A DNA stretch of 52,155 nt from Candidatus Obscuribacterales bacterium (GCA_020050685.1 JAGVKG010000003.1:1-52155); one strand, 5' to 3'; positions 7,655 to 16,862 are shown, counted from the stretch's first letter. A program made the numbers and translations. Notes: generated by a model from the sequence alone, not told the origin.

Positions 7655-8290
7655 TTAACGTTTGCGTGCCACGACGCTGAACATGTGCGTGTAGTAGTGC
7701 GTGCCGTTCAATCGCTGGATTCTTTCTTCCGATTCACCTAAGTGTTCTACGTCAAACGAATCTAAGAAGAGTTCATCGAGCTCGCGCTGCGATAGGCGTG
7801 TTGCTTCTTCGCAGCGGCGGTCTTTTCTGCCAACCAATGTACCGGCGAATCTTCCTCCGCGCCTGAGCGATTTGGTGATTTTCTGCCAGAGCACAGGCAG
7901 ATATTCGCGCGGACAAAGGTGCAGCGAAAGGTTGGCGTTGACCAGTTCAACTTTTCCCCACTCTGCTTGTTCAAAGCGAGCAATAACAGTTTGCAATCGC
8001 TTTTTGTCATTCGACAAAATGTCATGGCGATTAGACACTCGCTTGAGTGCTTCCGCTTCGCTATCAATAGCAATAACGTGGAAGCCTCGCTTCAAAAGTT
8101 CTGCCGTGTCACGACCCTCGCCGCAACCAAGGTCGACCGCCGACAATTTTCTCAGCTTGATGCCTTGCTTCTGAAACTCGTCGATGGCACGGAGCAGAGG
8201 GGCGCTTGGACCCCATGTGGAGGCGCGATTGTAATAGGCTGCCCATGAGTCCGTAGATATATCGGTGGGGTTTTTCTTTTGTTGGTCCAT
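7655..8290 (-). CDS. class I SAM-dependent methyltransferase
   Basis: Motif I VDLGCGEGRD (residues ~52-61), the acidic end of beta-2 (VIAIDSEAEAL), motif III-like VELVNANLSLHLCP and motif post-I LRRGGRFAGTLVG define a Rossmann-fold methyltransferase of the TehB/UbiE-like type. The N-terminus (SWAAYYNRASTWGPSAPLL) is typical of small-molecule enzymes that bind YxR-type substrates. The substrate cannot be predicted. AAAGGAAA precedes the ATG. A structured leader lies immediately upstream (8319-8380). Confidence 0.88.
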   Translation of the reverse strand: MDQQKKNPTDISTDSWAAYYNRASTWGPSAPLLRAIDEFQKQGIKLRKLSAVDLGCGEGRDTAELLKRGFHVIAIDSEAEALKRVSNRHDILSNDKKRLQTVIARFEQAEWGKVELVNANLSLHLCPREYLPVLWQKITKSLRRGGRFAGTLVGRKDRRCEEATRLSQRELDELFLDSFDVEHLGESEERIQRLNGTHYYTHMFSVVARKR

Positions 8291-8318
8291 AGGTGTTTCC
8301 TTTTGGGCGACACAAAAG

Positions 8319-8380
8319 CAGCCGGCAATTTACCCCCATCGAACGAAAAGTTCGTGGCAATTGGGCAAAAATGTCGGCTG
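8319..8380 (-). promoter_or_regulatory. structured 5' leader of the methyltransferase gene
   Basis: CAGCCGGCA (8319-8327) pairs with TGTCGGCTG (8372-8380). Inside lie AATT/AATT and a CGAAC/GTTCG hairpin (8340-8354). On the minus strand the outer stem is followed by CTTTTGTG, then the ribosome-binding site. It could be an attenuator or ligand-binding leader. No known riboswitch consensus was recognised. Confidence 0.4.
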
Positions 8381-8511
8381 GTTTTGGTCTCTGCTAAGTT
8401 TTGGTTGGTGTGGAGTTACAAATTCAAATTGAACTTAGCAATTAACTACTAAGCTTTTCAAGGGGTGTTGTAACAATCCGCAATTTTTTATCTTGACGCT
8501 GCTGCGCGAGG

Positions 8512-8784
8512 TTACGCCATGGTGGTTTTATACAAATCCAGCTGATCTTTCAGGTGGTTATTGATGTAATCCCCAGTGGCATCGCCGAGCTTACTTTCGG
8601 AAGCCGAACCCATCTTTGCTGCACGCAAACTTGCCAGGGCCGAAACATAATCATCCGGGCGAGCAACTTGCGGTAGTTCGGCCAGCGGCTCGAATGATTC
8701 CACTTGAGCCGCGCTCGGCTCAACTTCTGCCGCGCTAGCATCTGCTTGCGGGGATTGGGGCAATTCAGTGTCTGGCTGTTCCAT
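8512..8784 (-). CDS. hypothetical acidic Ala/Glu/Ser-rich protein, 90 aa
   Basis: This is a low-complexity acidic protein (PQADASAAEVEPSAAQVE near residues 12-29) with a predicted C-terminal helix (GDYINNHLKDQLDLYKTTM). No family, signal or membrane segment is recognised. The N-terminal half is probably disordered. It is isolated, with about 220 gene-free bases on each side. Confidence 0.5.
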   Translation of the reverse strand: MEQPDTELPQSPQADASAAEVEPSAAQVESFEPLAELPQVARPDDYVSALASLRAAKMGSASESKLGDATGDYINNHLKDQLDLYKTTMA

Positions 8785-9002
8785 ATTAATTGCTCGGCGG
8801 GACTGCTGTCTGGGTATTCAAGGGTCTACCGAATTCATACCCGAAAACAGGAGAAATATTCCTGTTCCGCCCCCGTGCTATTCGCGTAACAACTAACTAT
8901 AATGTGATGTAGTTCATAATTTGATCGATTGTCGTCAAGTGGCGCAAGCCCGACAAAACATTTCAGACCGAGAAAGAAATCGAGAAAGGTAAGTAGCGGC
9001 AT

Positions 9003-10079
9003 ATGAGATACAAAGCCCTGGTTATGGCATCAATCTTTGTTGGTTCATCGCTGGCTTGGCCGGCTTTGGCTCAGACAAGTACGAAAAAATCACAGCCAAG
9101 AACACCCGTGCGTCGAACAAGGGCTTTGCCACCACCAGTGCAACCAGTTTTGCAGATGGCGCCGGAAGCGGTGGAACAACCTGGTGTAGCGCAACCGCCG
9201 GTCGCTGTTGCTGACCCAAACATTTTGTTGATACAAGAATCGCGCCCTTATGTAGCGCGCACAAATGCCGTGCAACGTTTTGTCGATTACATAAATTTTG
9301 GTCCGGGACAAGAAAAACTTCCGCTCACGCTTACTTTCAAAAATGGAAAAGTGGAGAATGATGAGCAAACAGCGCCGCGCTATGCTTGGATTCGTGCATC
9401 GGTTGGTGGCAGTTCTGTTTTAGCTGACAATGAGTTTGCTAGCAAAGGCAAAGTTTCAGTCGATTTGACCGGCAAGGTTGGTGCTGGTGCTGATCAAATA
9501 ATTATTCAAGCTGGTGGCATTACTGGTGCAACGCTAAGTTGGGCTGTGACAGCACCAAAAGTGGTGCTCACATCCTGCAAGCCGGAGGAAGTAGCACCGG
9601 GCGATAAGCTAACGCTCAAGGGTGCAAATTTTAGTACCAGCACTTTGGACAACATTGTCAATTTTGGTGATAAGCAGGCTCAAGTTACTCAAGCAACACC
9701 AACCAGTTTGGATATTAAAGTGCCGGATGATGCACAAACCGGAAAAGTAAAAGTCTCTGTCACTCTTTGCGGCACACAGACCCAATCAATTGATGTAAAA
9801 GTGAAAGCGATACCAGTGCTTGATTCTGCTGATCTCATGGAAGGTCCGCCTGGTCAACCTGTCGTGATCGCCGGCAAGAATTTTTCCAATAAGCCGAGTG
9901 ACAACAAGGTTCTCTTTGGTGATTTCTCTGCTTATATCGATTCAGCAAGTCCGACGAGCCTAACCGTGATAGTGCCGGAAATGCCGAACCCTCAGTACAA
10001 CGTGCCTATTACCATTGAAGTTAAGGGCGTCAAATCGAAAACTTCGCTGATGTTCAATATTTATAATCGCGTGTTTTAG
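9003..10079 (+). CDS. secreted IPT/TIG-domain protein, 358 aa
   Basis: A signal peptide (MRYKALVMASIFVGSSLAWPALAQ) is followed by a Pro/Gln/Val-rich linker, an unassigned beta domain (~80-180), and two immunoglobulin-like IPT/TIG repeats (~185-265 and ~270-358). Each repeat has the GxNFS..xxDNxVxFG...A..TSLxxxVP pattern. IPT/TIG domains are extracellular or periplasmic adhesion or binding modules. It lies 13 bases from a shorter paralogue, probably as one operon. Confidence 0.85.
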   Translation: MRYKALVMASIFVGSSLAWPALAQTSTKKSQPRTPVRRTRALPPPVQPVLQMAPEAVEQPGVAQPPVAVADPNILLIQESRPYVARTNAVQRFVDYINFGPGQEKLPLTLTFKNGKVENDEQTAPRYAWIRASVGGSSVLADNEFASKGKVSVDLTGKVGAGADQIIIQAGGITGATLSWAVTAPKVVLTSCKPEEVAPGDKLTLKGANFSTSTLDNIVNFGDKQAQVTQATPTSLDIKVPDDAQTGKVKVSVTLCGTQTQSIDVKVKAIPVLDSADLMEGPPGQPVVIAGKNFSNKPSDNKVLFGDFSAYIDSASPTSLTVIVPEMPNPQYNVPITIEVKGVKSKTSLMFNIYNRVF

Positions 10080-10092
10080 TGGAGAAATACAA

Positions 10093-10674
10093 ATGAAGAA
10101 ACTTGCCATTGCCTTGGTAGCGCTTGCAGTGTCGACACTGACGCCGGCACTTGCCGAGGTCAAACTTTCAGCTGTTAAACCGCAGGAAGCTTGTGTCGGC
10201 GACAGAGTTAACATAAGCGGATCGGGATTCAACCCCAATGCTTATTCGAACACTGTAATGTTCGGTGCGATTAATGCGCAAGTGCTTTTCGTCACTCCAA
10301 CCGGTATCGATGTTAGAGTGCCAAATGTACCGATGGGAGCGAATAACATAACAGTGGTTGTCGGTCGCGATAAATCGAACGCTGTTCCTATCAAGATTTT
10401 TGCTTATCCTGAAATTAGTGGGCTTAGTTTGTCCTCTGTAACTCCCGGCATGGAATTTACAATATCCGGCAAGAACTTTTCCCCCAAAGCCTCAGACAAT
10501 AAAGTAACGGTTGATGGAACCACTGTACAAGTTACTTCCGCCAGCCAGAACAGTTTGACCGTATTAGTGCCGGAAACTATTTCCTATCGATTAGGTGTGC
10601 CGGTGCAAGTGCAAGTAGGCACTGTTAAATCAAGAGAGCGTATGAACATCGACGTGCAGTTGCGAACTTATTAA
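10093..10674 (+). CDS. secreted protein with two IPT/TIG domains
   Basis: Signal peptide MKKLAIALVALAVSTLTPALA, then two IPT/TIG domains: SGSGFNPNAYSNTVMFG...VRVPN and SGKNFSPKASDNKVTV...SLTVLVPE. The second is closely similar to the last domain of the preceding gene (AGKNFSNKPSDNKVLFG), so the pair arose by duplication. Export to periplasm or surface is expected. GGAGAAATACAA precedes the ATG, and co-transcription with the 9003 gene is likely. Confidence 0.85.
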   Translation: MKKLAIALVALAVSTLTPALAEVKLSAVKPQEACVGDRVNISGSGFNPNAYSNTVMFGAINAQVLFVTPTGIDVRVPNVPMGANNITVVVGRDKSNAVPIKIFAYPEISGLSLSSVTPGMEFTISGKNFSPKASDNKVTVDGTTVQVTSASQNSLTVLVPETISYRLGVPVQVQVGTVKSRERMNIDVQLRTY

Positions 10675-10705
10675 TTTCGTCGAGCACGCAACGCAACTAG
10701 ACGGC

Positions 10706-10802
10706 TGTCATCCTGAGGCGCAAAGCGCCGAAGGACCTCTCATATCGACGAAGTGACCTTGAGAGGTCCTCGTACGTCGCTCTGCTCCTCCTCAGGATGA
10801 CA
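10706..10802. repeat. dispersed repeat, full palindromic copy 3
   Basis: TGTCATCCTGAGGCG...GAAGGACCTCTCAT is followed by GAGAGGTCCTCG...CTCCTCAGGATGACA, so both arms are present and the element can fold as one long hairpin. Its right edge overlaps the 3' end of the FAD oxidoreductase gene and supplies that gene's stop codon. Confidence 0.9.
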
Positions 10803-11976
10803 ACTTTGAGGGGGTGCAAGGTGAGAGTAAACGTTTTGCGCTGAAGGGGCCGGCGTCTTTTCCGTCTAGGGCAACTTCGGTTAAGAGGCGTGACATGTTG
10901 ATGCCGTAGCCCATGCCGTGTCCGTTGCATGCTACGGCGAAATATATACCCGGGTTGTCCGGCAATTCTCCGACTATTGGCAGACTGTCGTCTGAAAATC
11001 CCATGATGCCGGACCAGCGATAATCGACTGAGGCTCCGGCTGCTTCCGGAAAACGCTCTTTCAAATAATCTTCCAGCGATGCTTGCAATTGTGGTGTCAC
11101 TTGATCGGTGTATCCGACTTCGTCTTCGATATGCAATTCGCGACAGCCACCAAGTAAGAATCGATTATCAGGCAACTGGCGGAAATATTCCCAGCCGTAA
11201 TTGGCGTAGCAAACTTTGTCGAGGATCTTTTTCTTCAAAGGCTTGGTCACCAGAATTTGTCCGCGTACCGGGCGCACTTTGTCCGTGAACCACGGTTCTA
11301 ATAACGGTGCATAAGCATTTGTGCAAAGCAAAATCTTTTGACAGCTGACTATGCGCTTGGGAGTAATCAAACTCAATCCGGATTGTTGATTATTGTCGAT
11401 GCGAATAATTGGTTCATTGTCGTAAATGGCAATACCACTTGCTTCCGCCACGGCTCGCACAAACTTTGCCGGATGCAGACCGGCATCGCCGGGATTGAGG
11501 AGTGCGCCGTAATAGCCGCGTTCGAGCGGGTCACTTTTAAGATACGTAACTTCAAAACCATCCTCGAGCATAAGCTCGGCTGATTGATCGAGATTTTGTA
11601 ATTCTTCGACAGAACAAGCAAGCAAATAGGAACCGGAGCGATCGTACTCAAAAGAATTACCATGCTTCTCTGCAAATTCTGCAATCAAGCGTTGGTTTTC
11701 TTCTGTGAATTGAAAGACCTCCTTGCTGATTTGCCGCCCGTATTCTTTTATAGCCTGATTGTAATAACTGTGCATGCCACGCAGAAGAAATCCGGCATTG
11801 CGTCCTGATGCGCCAGAGGCAATTTGCCCCGCGTCAAATAACGCCGCTTTGATATTCTTTCTTTGTGATAACCAATAAGCGCAACCGGCGCCGACTATGC
11901 CACCACCAATTATGGCGATGTCAATTTCCAGTCGATCCTTGCCCGAAGGTTTGTCCAGCCACAGCGATAAAGTCAT
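10792..11976 (-). CDS. FAD-dependent oxidoreductase, DAO (glycine/D-amino-acid oxidase) family
   Basis: DIAIIGGGIVGAGCAYWL (residues ~19-36) is the FAD dinucleotide-binding GxGxxG motif. SGASGRNAGFLLRGMH is the DAO-family motif after the first helix. PVRGQILVTKP, LLGGCRE and the C-terminal WSGIMGFSDDSLPIVGELP...GHGMGYGINMSRLL complete the fold. Such enzymes oxidise amines or amino acids to imines with release of H2O2. The substrate is not predictable. The last codons (about SKLSS and the TGA) lie inside the dispersed repeat, so the native C-terminus has probably been altered. Confidence 0.92.
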   Translation of the reverse strand: MTLSLWLDKPSGKDRLEIDIAIIGGGIVGAGCAYWLSQRKNIKAALFDAGQIASGASGRNAGFLLRGMHSYYNQAIKEYGRQISKEVFQFTEENQRLIAEFAEKHGNSFEYDRSGSYLLACSVEELQNLDQSAELMLEDGFEVTYLKSDPLERGYYGALLNPGDAGLHPAKFVRAVAEASGIAIYDNEPIIRIDNNQQSGLSLITPKRIVSCQKILLCTNAYAPLLEPWFTDKVRPVRGQILVTKPLKKKILDKVCYANYGWEYFRQLPDNRFLLGGCRELHIEDEVGYTDQVTPQLQASLEDYLKERFPEAAGASVDYRWSGIMGFSDDSLPIVGELPDNPGIYFAVACNGHGMGYGINMSRLLTEVALDGKDAGPFSAKRLLSPCTPSKLSS

Positions 11977-12146
11977 TGCTACTCTTTTCCTGGTTAAATG
12001 AGTCGACTCTTATTTTGATTTTCCAATTGGCTAAGTATAGCTGATAGTTTTAGTGCCGCGAATTCTTCACTATTCTGATTTAAACACAGCATTTAATCGC
12101 TCGTATATAATGTCGTTTGAGAAGTGGCAGCAAAGGATTTGCCGAG

Positions 12147-13266
12147 ATGATGTTATCCGAACTCAAGCGTGAAGTGGAAGAACTACAGGAGCACCTGACG
12201 AGAGTCAGGGACTATCTTTGAGCCGGATAAGTTATATAGCGAACTCAAGAGTTTAGAAGAAGAAGCAGCCGACCCAGCGCTTTGGGAAGATCAGAAAAAG
12301 GCCAAGCAAGTTACCCAGCGGATGAGCCGGCTGAAGGCTGCCATAGAACAATACGAATCATGGAGCCGATTGGCCAGTGATGTGGCTGTTCTTTTGGAAG
12401 TGGCTTTGGATGAGGGTGACGAATCAATTGCTCAGGAAATTGAAACTGGCTGCAAGCGGTTAGCAAAAGAACTTGAACAATTTGAATTAACGCGATTGCT
12501 TTCCGGAGAGTATGATGACTCGTCGGCGCTGATGACAATCAACGCTGGTGCGGGTGGCACCGATGCTCAGGACTGGGCCGAAATGCTTTTGCGCATGTAC
12601 TTGCGTTGGTGTCAACGGCGCGGATTTAAAACGGAAATCTTAGATCAATCGGCTGGTGAAGAAGCTGGAATTAAGAGCGTAACGTTTCGCGTTGATGGGC
12701 CGTTTGCTTACGGTTATGCATCTTGTGAAAAGGGTGTGCACCGTTTGGTGCGCAAATCACCATTCAAGCAAGGCAATGACTCACGTCAAACCAGTTTTGC
12801 GGCACTGGAAGTTAGCCCGTTGATGAGCGATATCGATGCGCTTGTGGAAATTGACGACGACGACATCGAAGTTGATACCATGCGCTCAGGTGGTGCCGGT
12901 GGTCAGAACGTCAACAAAGTTGAATCGGCCGTGCGCATTGTGCATAAGCCAACGGGAATAATGGTCAAGTGCCAGCAAGAACGTAGTCAGTTGCAAAACA
13001 AAGCCTTGGCAATGGAACTCTTGCGTTCAAAACTGCTAGCAATAAAACAAGCCGAACGTGATGAAGAACTTGCCCGATTAAAAGGCGAAAATGTTTCGGC
13101 GACTTTCGGCAATGCGATCCGCTCTTATGTTCTGGACGACCGGATGGTTAAAGACGTGCGCACAAAAGTAGAAACACCGCATGTCGAAGCTGTGCTAGAT
13201 GGTGACCTCGATGAATTCATCGAAGCATATTTGCGTCAAAAGGCCTTGGCTAGCACCGGACTGTAG
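12147..13266 (+). CDS. prfB: peptide chain release factor 2 (programmed +1 frameshift)
   Basis: Release factor for UGA and UAA codons. Translation starts at ATG 12147 (or the adjacent ATG 12150) and reads 24 codons to an in-frame TGA at 12219-12221. It then shifts +1 on CTT TGA and continues from 12220 to 13266, 372 residues in all. The SPF tripeptide that recognises UGA/UAA ([10 protein letters not shown]) and the catalytic GGQ ([17 protein letters not shown]) are both present. The length is normal for RF2. The gene stands alone and should be essential. Confidence 0.97.
12207..12221 (+). promoter_or_regulatory. prfB: RF2 +1 frameshift site
   Basis: AGGGACTATCTTTGA: an internal Shine-Dalgarno-like AGGGA, then TAT CTT, then in-frame TGA. 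It matches the canonical AGGGGGTATCTTTGA closely. Low RF2 levels stall termination here and favour the +1 slip, so the protein autoregulates its synthesis. Confidence 0.96.
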
Positions 13267-13746
13267 CTTTCTCGTTGGTAATTCCAGTAAAGATATTTGC
13301 CGCTTTTGACCAATTGTATTTGCTCCCTTGGTGCAAGTCATCACATATGATGACTTTTGCTGTAGTGAAAAAAATGAGCAAGTGTCCGAAAAGCAGCACC
13401 TGGGTTCGATTTGTAAAAATGTAAAAAATCAGGGCGTGTCATGAAATATGATGACTTGGCCTAGGCCGCAATGGCTAGACCTGCGTTAACTGTTCTTTGA
13501 CCGCACGGCTGCCCAGCTATGTCACCTGCGCTAGATATGAAATTTAAAATAGATTGGTAATTGTATAAGCATATGTAATTGTGCTTTTAATTGCCTAGTC
13601 TCATTTGTTAGGTTATGGGCAGTAATATTTTCAGTTGCTTCTATAAGTAAACAAGAAAACCCAGCCAAAGCCCCACTCTGTTAGACATATCAAACACGAT
13701 GCACCAAATGAGGTGTGTTGCTGGTTACTAGTTCCCAACCCCATCA
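13267..13746. other. gene-free stretch with palindromes
   Basis: No convincing ORF. It holds a near-perfect palindrome AAGTCATCACATATGATGACTT (13336-13357) and a related GTCAT...ATGATGAC about 100 bases later. An AT-rich, promoter-like section (about 13540-13640) follows. It could serve as the leader of the 13822 gene. Confidence 0.5.
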
Positions 13747-13778
13747 CACCGCTCGCGCAAGCAAGCGGTGTTTTTTTT
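13747..13778 (+). terminator. rho-independent terminator before the 13822 gene
   Basis: CACCGCT (13747-13753) pairs with AGCGGTG (13764-13770), followed by eight Ts. It lies 44 bases before the next start codon and 480 bases after prfB. It could therefore be an attenuator or the end of a short untranslated transcript. Confidence 0.75.
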
Positions 13779-13821
13779 CACCCCCCCATTAGTCCGGCCT
13801 TGAAAGCCAAGGAAAAGTCAC

Positions 13822-15072
13822 ATGAAACAATTGCTAGGCAGACCATTTGCTCAACTGCTGGCATGCCAGCTCATGCTGCAAGCATTGGTCGTTGTTCTTC
13901 TCGCAGCAGGTCCGCTCAATCTCCTAGTTCAATCAAGTGCTGGTGCAAGCAGTCCGGCAAAGGTCGCGGCAGTCGCTAACGACAAACTGCTCGTGGCTGG
14001 ATGGAAACGCGCTCTCCTTGAATGGGGGCAACAAATTCCAGATGTAGCTGAACGTGCCCAGTTCGCTTTCGACATCAATGCCTTTGAGCAGCGCGCCAAA
14101 GCTGCGAACCTCAGTTCGTACGTCATTGGTGCAACATACTGGCATGTCTGTGAGTTGCTTGGTGAAAACAAAACAGCCAAGGTAAGCAGTGCGGATCGCA
14201 TCAAGCTTGCTATGCAAGTAATGCATCAAGCAGCCGATCCGACAAGCATCGATCAAGGGCGCCACAATACCTGTGCTTCCACAAGCTTGGAAAAGCGTGT
14301 TTATTCGCGCGATCCCAACTGTGCTGCCGACGCCATTATGCAGATTGCCACCACAGGCAGTTACAAGGCTGCCGACGGTGTTGTTGTCCGCTTTGATGAA
14401 CTTGGCGATCCGAGCCTCACTCCAGATTGGGAAGCCGCTGTTTTCCGTGTCAATAAAGCAAACACGGATGCCAGTCGTAGTTATGCCAGCCAGCTATTTC
14501 AAGTGATGGCCGGCAAACTCTTTCTGCAAGAAAGAAGCAAGAAGTTGCGCTACGAACAGCATCCCAATCCGGATGACAGTGCAGATACTGGCACGCGCTT
14601 GGTGAATCTTTCCACGGGTGCGGTAAGCAAAGTGACCATGAGCGAGTTTTCACCGGCGTTAATGGATTGCGACAAGATGTATTACTTGGTGACGGGAAAA
14701 CACGACACCAAGTTCTCAATCCTCGGCAAACCATCTGCAGATTCGACTTTGTACTTTTCCGCTCCTGGTGCGTATACAGTCACGACTGCTGCCAAACTGA
14801 AAGAGGCGCTCATAGAAATTCAAACCGAAGGGAGAATGCCAGCTGTTGTGATGGTTCAAAGCAAGAATGAACCGTTGCTCAGTGATGCTCCCAATTCGGA
14901 AAGTGTCTGGCATGAAATGACCATCGTCTGGTTCGATGCATCAACTGGCAATGTCTACCTGGATAACCAGTGGGGCAGAGCCAAAGATCATTTGGGCCGA
15001 CCAGATGGACTCGCTTGCGTGCACTACACGGTTCTCTTCAAGGGAATCATCAACGCCGCCAACGCCAGATAG
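13822..15072 (+). CDS. secreted papain-like cysteine peptidase candidate
   Basis: A signal peptide (hydrophobic ~12-40, ending SSAGASS) precedes about 370 exported residues. The fold is suggested by a Gln/Cys pair in DQGRHNTCASTS (Cys151), a late histidine in SVWHEMTIVWFDASTG (His364), and Asn382 in VYLDNQWG. Their spacing copies the papain/C39 Cys-His-Asn triad, in which HAVTV...G...N.WG is typical. Between them lies a long insert. No named family is recognised, so peptidase activity is an inference. A hairpin separates it from a downstream S41 protease gene. Confidence 0.65.
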   Translation: MKQLLGRPFAQLLACQLMLQALVVVLLAAGPLNLLVQSSAGASSPAKVAAVANDKLLVAGWKRALLEWGQQIPDVAERAQFAFDINAFEQRAKAANLSSYVIGATYWHVCELLGENKTAKVSSADRIKLAMQVMHQAADPTSIDQGRHNTCASTSLEKRVYSRDPNCAADAIMQIATTGSYKAADGVVVRFDELGDPSLTPDWEAAVFRVNKANTDASRSYASQLFQVMAGKLFLQERSKKLRYEQHPNPDDSADTGTRLVNLSTGAVSKVTMSEFSPALMDCDKMYYLVTGKHDTKFSILGKPSADSTLYFSAPGAYTVTTAAKLKEALIEIQTEGRMPAVVMVQSKNEPLLSDAPNSESVWHEMTIVWFDASTGNVYLDNQWGRAKDHLGRPDGLACVHYTVLFKGIINAANAR

Positions 15073-15111
15073 CGTTCTGCAAGAGAACTATATGCACCGC
15101 CTGTGGTGATT

Positions 15112-15147
15112 GCACGAGAGCTCATGTTCACACGTGAGCTCTCGTGT
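15112..15147 (+). terminator. intergenic hairpin
   Basis: GCACGAGAGCTCA (15112-15124) pairs with TGAGCTCTCGTGT (15135-15147), a 13-bp stem with one G-T pair. It is followed by CTTTCG rather than a T-run. It lies between the papain-like gene and the S41 gene. Confidence 0.6.
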
Positions 15148-15297
15148 CTTTCGCCTGTGTTGGTGTGATCTTGCACGTTTATACCCTTTTTGAAACGCCA
15201 TCCAATTACGCGCTGGTCAGATTCGCGCACAGATTCATATCGACTCGAATGGAATCTACGACCACGCCTTGCACTTGGATGCTCGGAGGATACTTAT

Positions 15298-16755
15298 ATG
15301 ACTACGAAATTGCAATGGACGTTACGGTTCATTCTTGTCCTTGCTTTTTTGCTCACATCATTGCCCAGCGCTCGTGCTGATACCACAGTTGTTACGAGTG
15401 ATGCCACCATCGTTGTTACGAGTGATTCTCGCATTCCGCTGCCGATCGCTACGATCTTCGGTGTACCGACAGAACCGTTTTCACCAGTAGGTCTTTATCA
15501 TCAAGTCTGGCAGGTAGTTAAAGAGAAGTACTTTGACACAGCCAAGCTGGAGAAGTTGCAGTGGAATTCGCTTGAGCATGCCTATGACGAACAAATCAAA
15601 ACAGAAGCCGATGCGGAAGCTGCGATAAAGACGCTTCTCGCAAAACTCGGCGATCGATATACTCGTTTTCTTGGCCGTCGAAGCGCTGCTGAACAAGACA
15701 CTCAACTAGAAGGCAAGTTTGGTGGCATTGGCGCATCATTCGGATACGCCTACAGCAAAGAAGGGCAATGGATCAAGAACGCTAAAGATGAGCACATGCC
15801 ATTTGCCGATGAGAACGGTTATCCGGTTGTCGCAACTGTATACCTCAATACGCCTGCAGAAAAAGCGGGCATATTGCCGGGAGATGCGGTTGTCTCGATA
15901 GATGGTCGAACATCAAAAGGTTTGTCATTTGATGATTTTGTCGACTCGGTTAAGGGCGATCCGAAAACGCAGGTGAAGTTAGAAATCTTGCGCAACGGTA
16001 AGTCCATGACTCTGACGATAACCCGCGAAGAAATCGAGATTCCCAATGTTGTCGTGCGCAAGCTGCCGAACAATATAGGATACATCCGCATCGTTAGCTT
16101 CATGGGTGGGAAAACTCGCTCACAGCTCTTGGATGCATTGTGGGATCTAAAGGATGCAGATTCACTAATTATCGACTTGCGCGATAATCCCGGTGGGCTG
16201 ATGTTGCCGACAATAAACATGGCTGCGTTCTGTCTTGATGCTAATCAGAAAATCATGATCTGGCGCTATCGCAATGGTAACCAAATCGTTCGCCAAGATT
16301 ATGATAGGGCGCTAGGCTATCCCAACTTCAGCAATGAAGGAAAACGCAAACCGATGGCGCTTTTGGTTAACGAAGGTTCTGCAAGTGCGTCGGAAATTTT
16401 TGCCGGAGCACTTGTGGATAACGGTCGTGCCGTGCTTGTCGGTACGCGCACATATGGAAAGGGCCTTGTGCAAATTGTCCAGCATCTGCCTGGTGGATAC
16501 GCCTGCGACATAACCATCGCCGGTTGGAACACACCAAAGGACTATTCCGTTGGCAATGGTGATGGAAAGAACAGCGCACTGGCACCGACGCCGGAAAGAA
16601 CTGTTACCTTGAACAAGGGACAGTACATCGATCTGGTCAACGATGTTGTTGGCAAAGATAGCGAAGTGGATCTGAAAAATGATCCACAGTTGCTGCGTGC
16701 CACCGAAGTCGTTCAGGCGATGAAGTCCAATTCAAACGATGCTGCTGCGAAGTAA
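15298..16755 (+). CDS. S41 family C-terminal processing protease
   Basis: ATG 15298 follows GGAGGA and starts a signal peptide (MTTKLQWTLRFILVLAFLL). A helical N-domain (~50-135) is followed by a PDZ domain (~140-240; VVATVYLNTPAEKAGILPGD) and the S41 core. Catalytic Ser363 is in NEGSASASEIFAGAL and Lys388 in TRTYGKGLVQ, the canonical 25-residue spacing. LIIDLRDNPGG is the oxyanion/core motif. It is predicted to cut exported substrates at their C-termini. At 485 residues it is complete and should be active. Confidence 0.95.
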   Translation: MTTKLQWTLRFILVLAFLLTSLPSARADTTVVTSDATIVVTSDSRIPLPIATIFGVPTEPFSPVGLYHQVWQVVKEKYFDTAKLEKLQWNSLEHAYDEQIKTEADAEAAIKTLLAKLGDRYTRFLGRRSAAEQDTQLEGKFGGIGASFGYAYSKEGQWIKNAKDEHMPFADENGYPVVATVYLNTPAEKAGILPGDAVVSIDGRTSKGLSFDDFVDSVKGDPKTQVKLEILRNGKSMTLTITREEIEIPNVVVRKLPNNIGYIRIVSFMGGKTRSQLLDALWDLKDADSLIIDLRDNPGGLMLPTINMAAFCLDANQKIMIWRYRNGNQIVRQDYDRALGYPNFSNEGKRKPMALLVNEGSASASEIFAGALVDNGRAVLVGTRTYGKGLVQIVQHLPGGYACDITIAGWNTPKDYSVGNGDGKNSALAPTPERTVTLNKGQYIDLVNDVVGKDSEVDLKNDPQLLRATEVVQAMKSNSNDAAAK

Positions 16756-16789
16756 TGCAGTAGCGCTGAAGATGCATTGCTTGTTGCGA

Positions 16790-16818
16790 GCGGAAGTGAT
16801 CTTTTAGATTGCTTCCGC
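16790..16818 (+). terminator. intergenic hairpin
   Basis: GCGGAAG (16790-16796) pairs with CTTCCGC (16812-16818), with inner ATCT/AGAT pairing, just before the next ribosome-binding site. There is no T-tract. Confidence 0.55.
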
Positions 16819-16862
16819 CGCAGCATGCAGCGCGTATCGGCTTACTAGGAAATTGAAAGAAA

